Source: Panulirus ornatus (Eukaryota > Arthropoda > Malacostraca > Decapoda > Palinuridae). Taken from it: a DNA stretch of 64,000 bases. Below are positions 58,546 through 64,000 of the stretch, in pieces; the first letter of the stretch is position 1; each line of letters starts with the position of its first letter. The notes below the pieces were generated by a model that did no database searches, was not told the origin of the DNA, and saw nothing but the letters and a program-made list of their open reading frames with translations. The position numbers were made by a program, and so were the translations under genes. The DNA lies in NCBI RefSeq assembly GCF_036320965.1, contig NC_092261.1, forward strand, positions 11,224,697 to 11,288,696, read 5' to 3'.

Positions 58546-61500
58546 CTGCAATAAGAAAAAAAATTGTATTTTAATTGTATTTATGTATTTAGACTTAAGC
58601 GTTCATGATACTTGTATCCTTCCTAGTTTCATAAAGATATCTCCACATATAAAGTTTTGGCTTAGATGAATGAAGTTCATAAAATGGACACATTAGAGTA
58701 TAAGGGCACAGTGACCAAATTATGTTATGCAACAATCTCTTTTTGGTTAATCCTTATATATTACAAGTTTTATAAAGATATGTAAAAAAAATGAAAGTTA
58801 TTACCCATACAAGAAATTAGTGGAAGAGGTGTTCCCAAGTGGGATACACCTGAGTAATATACTATGATGATGAGTATTGTTTCAGCATTGTTTCATACAG
58901 TACAACATTTTAAAGTAAATTGTCTCAAAGTACAGTATCCTGAAGAATGTTGCCATAAATCACTGTATCCTAAAATCTGGTGCCCTGGAACATGATGTAC
59001 ACCCTTATGTGTTATGGTGCTTCTAAGTGTGTTGTCTCAAATTGCAGGTCCCCATAATAGGATATCTCCAGAGATCACCCATTATGACCCATCACAAGCA
59101 ACACTCCAATATCATATGGTAATTACATATACCAAGTTTTTTTTAATGAAACAGCATTGGTGAAAGATTTGAGTAAGAAACTGTGATAGTTGGTGTCTGA
59201 TTTTGGGAGTGTGTAAAGTAGAAGTTGAGAGTAAATGTGAACAAAAGCAAGGTTATTAGGCTCAGCAGGGCAGAGGACAGGTTAGTTGGGGTGTGAGTTA
59301 GAATGAAGAAAGTTCAGATGAAGTGTAGTGTTTTAGATACTTGTGAGTGGACATAACAGAAAAAGGAACATGAAAGTAGGAGTCAGCGGGTGAGTAAGGG
59401 AGGCGAAGGTTCTGGGAGCAGTGAGAAATGTGTGGAAAGAGTAGACAATATTTGGAAGGTTGAAAATGGGCATCTTTGAAGATTTAATAGTCCAAATGTT
59501 ATTTAACAGATGTGAGACATGGGCTATAAATGAGAATGTGTGGAGCAGGGTCAAAATGAAATGTTTGAGGACAATGTTGAGTGTGAGGTGATTTGACTAA
59601 ACAAGTATTAAAAGGGTAAAAGAAAAAGGTGTGGTTATAGGAAGAGTGTGATTAAGAGATATGAAGAGTTTGGACATATAGAAAGAATGAGTGAGGAGAG
59701 GTTGACAAAGAAGATGTATGCCAGAAGTGGAGGGGAAAAGGAGGAGGAGATCAAACTGGAGAGGAAGGATGGAGTGAAAAATATTTAAACAGTCATGGCC
59801 TGAACATGCAAGGGAAAGAGCGTATTGGAGTAATGTGATATACAGGAAGCGACATGCTGTCAATGAACCAGGGCATATGAAGCAGCCGGGGAAAACCATG
59901 GAAAGGTCTGTGGAGCCTGGTTATGGACAGGGGGCTGTTGTTTCACTGCATTACACATGACAGCTACGTAATGGATTTGAGTGAATGAGGCCTTTTCTTC
60001 ATCTGTTCCTGGAACTACCTCAGTAATGCAGGAAACTGTGAACAATTAATGAAAAGGAGCACCGCTGAAGGAAATCCATGAAACATAAAAGCAAAGTATA
60101 AAGAAAGGAGTTTTGAGTAAGATGGCTTCCAATTTGAAGACCCAAGATTCATAAGGCAAACAACAAGTGATAGCACTGCAATAAGCACAAAGACTGCTTT
60201 TGGAGTATGGTTGAATTGGTAGAGATCATAGTTCAAGATTTGTTGGTGAAGAGGAAAAGCAGCCCTGGACATTTGGACTTCAAAGACTGAACGATCAAGT
60301 GTAGAAGTAGACAGATGGTGTTCAACAAATATATGGGTGGATTTAGGACTGTAAATGTTGCAGAAACAGATGAAGAAGGAACATCTCTATTGGCACTGCT
60401 AGTGTCAATAGAGGTGAAACAGGATATTAATTACATCTTGTATGAAAAATTTAATTTTAACATATATGGCAAGAATGTCTTTCATGTGCAAAAATTTTTA
60501 TACTGTTCTTCATGTGATATCTTTGTTTATGTTTCTATCTTTTTATGAGATGAAAGATTGAAATAACTGGCATGGCATCCCCCAAAAAAGGTTTCCCTGT
60601 ACATATTCATGACATGAAATTATGTTGCCCTTCATTGCACAGGTTGATAACAACTTTTGCACCAAATCTCCTTATTCCCATATGATTTGTATATCTTTGA
60701 TATAGTGGAAGGTTTCTTTCACGATATTTTACACATAAAAATAGGGCAGTTTATTTGTAAGATCAAGAAATTTTGTTGTTGAGAATTGTGGAATGTAAAA
60801 AATAGGTAGGTTTCTGAAACCACCTAATGGGAGTACAACAAAATACCAAATGGAAAAATTAGTCCAGTGTGTATATTATAGAGGAATGCAAGTGAAGTGG
60901 GCATTTCTTCTCTCGGAAATTTTTTGCATTTTCTTGGCAGTTTTTACATCCAGAGGAAGTTGGACAGTTTTTACATCCAGAGGAAGTTGGACAGTTTTTA
61001 CGTCCAGAGGAAGTTGGACAGACATTCGCCTTTTAACACTCCCCTTGAAAATTTTAGATGCTATTGGTTTGGTCATTAAACAAGTGAAGTTACTGCTGTA
61101 TGTTTGAAATATGAATAAACAGAAATGCCAAGTAAGTTATTTTAGCAATAGATAATCAGTACTAGTATTGCTACAAGAAAAACAAAGATTTTTAAGTGTA
61201 ATTGCAGTGGAGATGGAAGAAAATAAGCTTGAAAGATAATGTGGAATTTTGAAAATGTGTGGCTCAAAAGTAAGTTAGCCCTCAGTGAATATAATCTCTT
61301 TAAAAAACTGTCACCATAAAAAACATTATCTTTTCATGTTGGAGGCTATACCCATATACAAAAGTCCTCGTAGATGCAAGGCCTTAATCCGAATTTGAAA
61401 AGGGGATAAAAAAGGATGGAGACATGAAGGAAAATATTTTGAAAGGTTTGGTAGAAGTGGAAAAATCTGCTTTTCACAAAGAGGCAGTTCATGTCTGTTA

Positions 61501-63353
61501 GGAAAGAAAAGGATGTAAAGAGTTTTGAAGCTTCGCCATATACAAAGAAGAAACAGATATCACAGCAGTCCACCCTTGATTTGCCAACTTCCACACAGTA
61601 ATCTTGTAATACAGTAACTTGATGAGTATTTCATGTTCTAGCTAATGGTGAGGGTATACAATCAGCCAACTATGAGGAGCAGAAAATAACATAATATGTA
61701 CAAAAGAGGGGAGATGAACCAACACTGTGGAGTAAGGCAAGTGGCTCAAGTCTCAGTGCAAGACTGGAAGGAAGGAAAAGTCATATTTCAGTTGACTTAA
61801 CTTTTAGCATGTAGAACCATAACCTTCCTAGATGTGAGACGAGTACACCATTTAAAGGCCATACATGCAGTGAGAGTGCGTATCAATATTAAATATATTT
61901 TGGACTCCTGAATAAAGTGTTCAAATTTTTTCAATAGATGGTCACAATCTGACATTCATAACCAGGATCTAAATAGACCTAGAGCCCTGTAAATAACCAA
62001 CCATCAATCAATTTCAGGTTTCTAAAGTTCAGACAGCCATTTGTGTTAGTTGGGGTATCCAAGATGGGACCATAAGAGTGGTGAAACTGCAGATGTATCT
62101 AAAGAGATATGAAAGTTTTGAAGGGTTTTAGAAAGATGGGCAGAAACTTATTATTAAATACATGAAGCTACTTACTATAACTATAATTCTGACAACACTG
62201 GATTTATCCTAAAGTACAGTTTAATGGGATTACACATTTAGATTAATATTCAACTAACCAATGATTGCCATCAACATCCACATCTTCTCCATCAAGGTAA
62301 TTTTCACCCTCAAGTGAACACACTGTAGGAAAAAAAAGTTATATTTTATTTCTATTGTACTTCAGAAGGCATAATACATTCACTTGAATTTTCTGTGGTA
62401 CTTTATAAGGCATAATTTTAGTTATAATCCAGAGAAAAAGGAATATATCACAGGATGTAGGAGCTAACTTTTAAAAGCCATTATCAGTAATTCTAATACT
62501 GGGAAGAAGTTTTATTTTATTTACATTTATGAGCTGGATGGTAACCAGGAGACAACACCGTTGTAAACTCTTCAAAATCAAGCCTCCAGTCACGATTGGT
62601 GTCTGCCATGTCTACAATTGCATCCACGCATAGAGCCCTGATAAAAAAGATATGATGATAGTTACAAGTCATGCACAATTCAAGAATTTCAAACTAACAA
62701 GTAAGAAAGTGAAGAAAAACAAACAAATAATGAGTAAACATCACAGGATATGGGTTATACAGAACACATAGCCATTTATGACCAGAAGATTATATGCATG
62801 AGTGATATTCACTACCCCACACTATTGAACTTGTGGTGACACCCAGCCAAGTAGGGAAGAGAATTCATAATTGCTACAAATTCACCACTTGCAAGAAAGC
62901 TATAGATATAGAAGCACTTCTGTCAATATTTTTGAGAATTATAATTTCTACAAATGGACACAACTGCTGAACCATATTGACAAACATATGACAAATTCAC
63001 TGTACTGTGAAAATGAAACAGCATGAGACTTTCTATACCAAAGTATATTGGTCAGTTGTTAATGTATCAATAAAAATGGTCATGAATAACCTTGCATCTG
63101 ATTGATAATTGTTACCTGGTGAGTTCTTGATTTTGTTCAGGACGTGCCATAAAGACAGCATCAGAAGTACAGTTTAGCAGCTCCTCAGCATCAAGATATT
63201 TATCCTCATCAACATCACAGGTGAAGAAGCGGCCCCATAGACTTTCTCTGTATGTCATTCCAGATACATGCCAGGGCTGTTCCTGAATTGTATCTTGCCA
63301 ATGCTTCCCCACCACCAGAAGGAAAGCATCACGCTGGGGACTGTAGCATACAG
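58245..63353 (-). CDS. FSTL1: follistatin-like 1 (FSTL1) gene, last four exons, 5' part beyond the right edge
   Basis: Minus-strand exons 63353-63116, 62637-62525, 62322-62259 and 58545-58245 join with matching phases (2, 1, 2) and read like the C-terminal half of FSTL1, a secreted glycoprotein that modulates BMP/TGF-beta signalling. In order: AVCYSPQRD after the Kazal region; an EF-hand loop DVDEDKYLDAEE; LCVDAIVDM and a second loop DTNRDWRLDFEE; then a VWC-like stretch CSLEGENYLDGEDVDVDGNHC and CICAVGSWVC; and a long acidic tail. FSTL1 of vertebrates has the same order, and its EF-hands are considered degenerate; here both loops keep D-x-D/N-x-D...E. Signal peptide, follistatin and Kazal exons must lie past 64,000. 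Convergent with MOCS1. Confidence 0.87.
59150..60050 (+). mobile_element. degenerate non-LTR retrotransposon in FSTL1 intron, antisense
   Basis: Pieces read VSDFGSV-KVEVESKCEQKQGY, TCEWT, the CGxKKSV-like region near 59,640 and the 3' UTR (CATGGAAAGGTCTGTGGAGCCTGG at 59,898) to GGAACTACCTCAGTAATGCAGG. Broken frames; same family as the 31.6-kb copy. Confidence 0.82.
60050..62258. other. remainder of the long FSTL1 intron
   Basis: AT-rich intronic DNA with the 27-bp minisatellite. No additional exon or recognisable element seen. Confidence 0.6.
60938..61025. repeat. 27-bp minisatellite, three copies
   Basis: CAGTTTTTACATCCAGAGGAAGTTGGA at 60,938, 60,965 and 60,992 (third copy A to G), then a partial fourth. 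Period of nine codons, so neighbouring frames stay open. In an FSTL1 intron. Confidence 0.95.
62259..62322 (-). CDS. FSTL1: FSTL1 exon: start of VWC-like segment
   Basis: 64-bp microexon, acceptor TTTCCTACAG, donor GTTAGT. Encodes CSLEGENYLDGEDVDVDGNH and two bases of the next Cys. Aligns with [20 protein letters not shown] in vertebrates, except that the Cys of VDC is Gly here. Confidence 0.85.
62525..62637 (-). CDS. FSTL1: FSTL1 exon: second EF-hand
   Basis: 113 bp, acceptor TTTTTTATCAG, donor AAAT|GTAAAT. Encodes R-ALCVDAIVDMADTNRDWRL and DFEEF, aligning with the RGLCVDALIEL...DWKLSFQEF region of vertebrate FSTL1, to HPAHK. Phase 1 out. Confidence 0.88.
63116..63353 (-). CDS. FSTL1: FSTL1 exon: first EF-hand
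   Basis: 238 bp with acceptor GTATGGCAG (weak pyrimidine tract) and donor GTAACA. Encodes xVCYSPQRDAFL..., a helix and the calcium loop DVDEDKYLDAEE with all coordinating positions, then an Asn-Cys-Thr sequon (NCTS). The ATG three codons before the acceptor is probably intronic; this is an internal exon. Confidence 0.85.
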
Positions 63354-63879
63354 CTGCCATACAAATGATTCATTCAGATTGTTTTGAATCAAAATTTACA
63401 AAGGAAACCCAAAGTCTAAAATATAGTTTTTCATTTTGTTGCATAGGAATACTCAGCATGGCATAAGTAGTATACTTTATACACTTTTAATCAAAGAATG
63501 AATGAGAAATTCATTGTATCTACATTTTAGGAGTTTTTCTGAACTTTTGCTTACTGTATTATTAACTGTTTCTGATTATGAGAGTAGGGCTGATGTGTTA
63601 CCAAATGTGGATTCTAACTTAAACAAACCAGCCTATAGTACCCATGTAAAAAGAAATGTGTATATTTACCTTCATGAAAAATTTAAACATATTCCTTGAA
63701 AAGCCAATTCCATTCAGATAGCCAGTATGTCCTGTACATATCTCTGAGCTACTCTATTATGTGCATGCTGTTGTAGGAAAAAGACCTCACAATTATCTAG
63801 ACAATCAGTCTTAATCACTTGTTAATTTGTATATTTTGAAATGTTTTGACAGGTTTATTTTTCAATATTCATTGGAAAT

Positions 63880-64000
63880 TAAACGTTTGAGGACAATATG
63901 TGGATTGAGTAAGCACTGAAAGGGTAAGAGAGATGTGTGGTAATAAAAAGAGTGTGGTTGCAAGAGCAGAAGAGGATGTGTTGAAATGGTTTGGACATAT
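63880..64000 (+). mobile_element. LINE fragment running off the right edge
   Basis: TGTGTGGTAATAAAAAGAGTGTGGTTG and GTTGAAATGGTTTGGACATAT read CGNKKSVV...LKWFGH, the C-terminal region of the RT in the family represented at 31.6-32.9 kb. Truncated on the left; continues past 64,000. Confidence 0.8.

Overview
The window is nuclear DNA of an animal, almost certainly a decapod crustacean. It has short exons with consensus GT/AG introns, long (TA)n, (CT)n and (GT)n arrays, many degenerate non-LTR retrotransposons, and an insulin-family gene whose B chain has the VDFDC signature I associate with the decapod insulin-like androgenic gland hormone (IAG). Everything here is read by eye; no search was run.

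Layout. Positions 1-18,250 are gene-poor: microsatellites, tandem duplications, one old LINE fragment (about 3.1-4.1 kb) and one weak candidate terminal exon (4,947-5,059). Positions 18,517-26,627 on the minus strand hold a complete four-exon IAG-like gene. It encodes 165 residues: signal peptide, B chain, C peptide and A chain, with phases that match at all three introns. A consensus cAMP-response element and a TATA-like tract lie just upstream of the start codon. Positions 27-33 kb are spacer with LINE debris, ending in a 5'-truncated LINE with a long open reverse-transcriptase frame.

Positions 33,302-55,424 on the plus strand hold MOCS1, the first enzyme pair of molybdenum cofactor synthesis. 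Nine exons encode a 388-residue MOCS1A (radical-SAM GTP 3',8-cyclase with both iron-sulfur cysteine triplets and the C-terminal Gly-Gly). A tenth exon encodes MOCS1B (MoaC-type cyclic pyranopterin monophosphate synthase). The phases allow the known animal splicing scheme: a transcript ending MOCS1A at Gly-Gly-stop, and fusion transcripts that skip all or the end of exon 9 to give MOCS1A-MOCS1B proteins of 688 or 704 residues.

Positions 58,245-63,353 on the minus strand hold the last four exons of a follistatin-like 1 (FSTL1) gene: two EF-hands, a VWC-like cysteine segment and an unusual Asp/Glu/Tyr-rich tail. Its 5' part lies beyond the right edge.

IAG and MOCS1 are divergent; MOCS1 and FSTL1 are convergent. 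Introns and spacers are littered with one young LINE family (two close copies at 31.4-32.9 and 38.5-40.0 kb), older relatives, a CR1-type family and a short interspersed repeat. The three genes do not form a pathway: IAG is a secreted sex hormone, MOCS1 is mitochondrial cofactor metabolism, and FSTL1 is a secreted matricellular protein.
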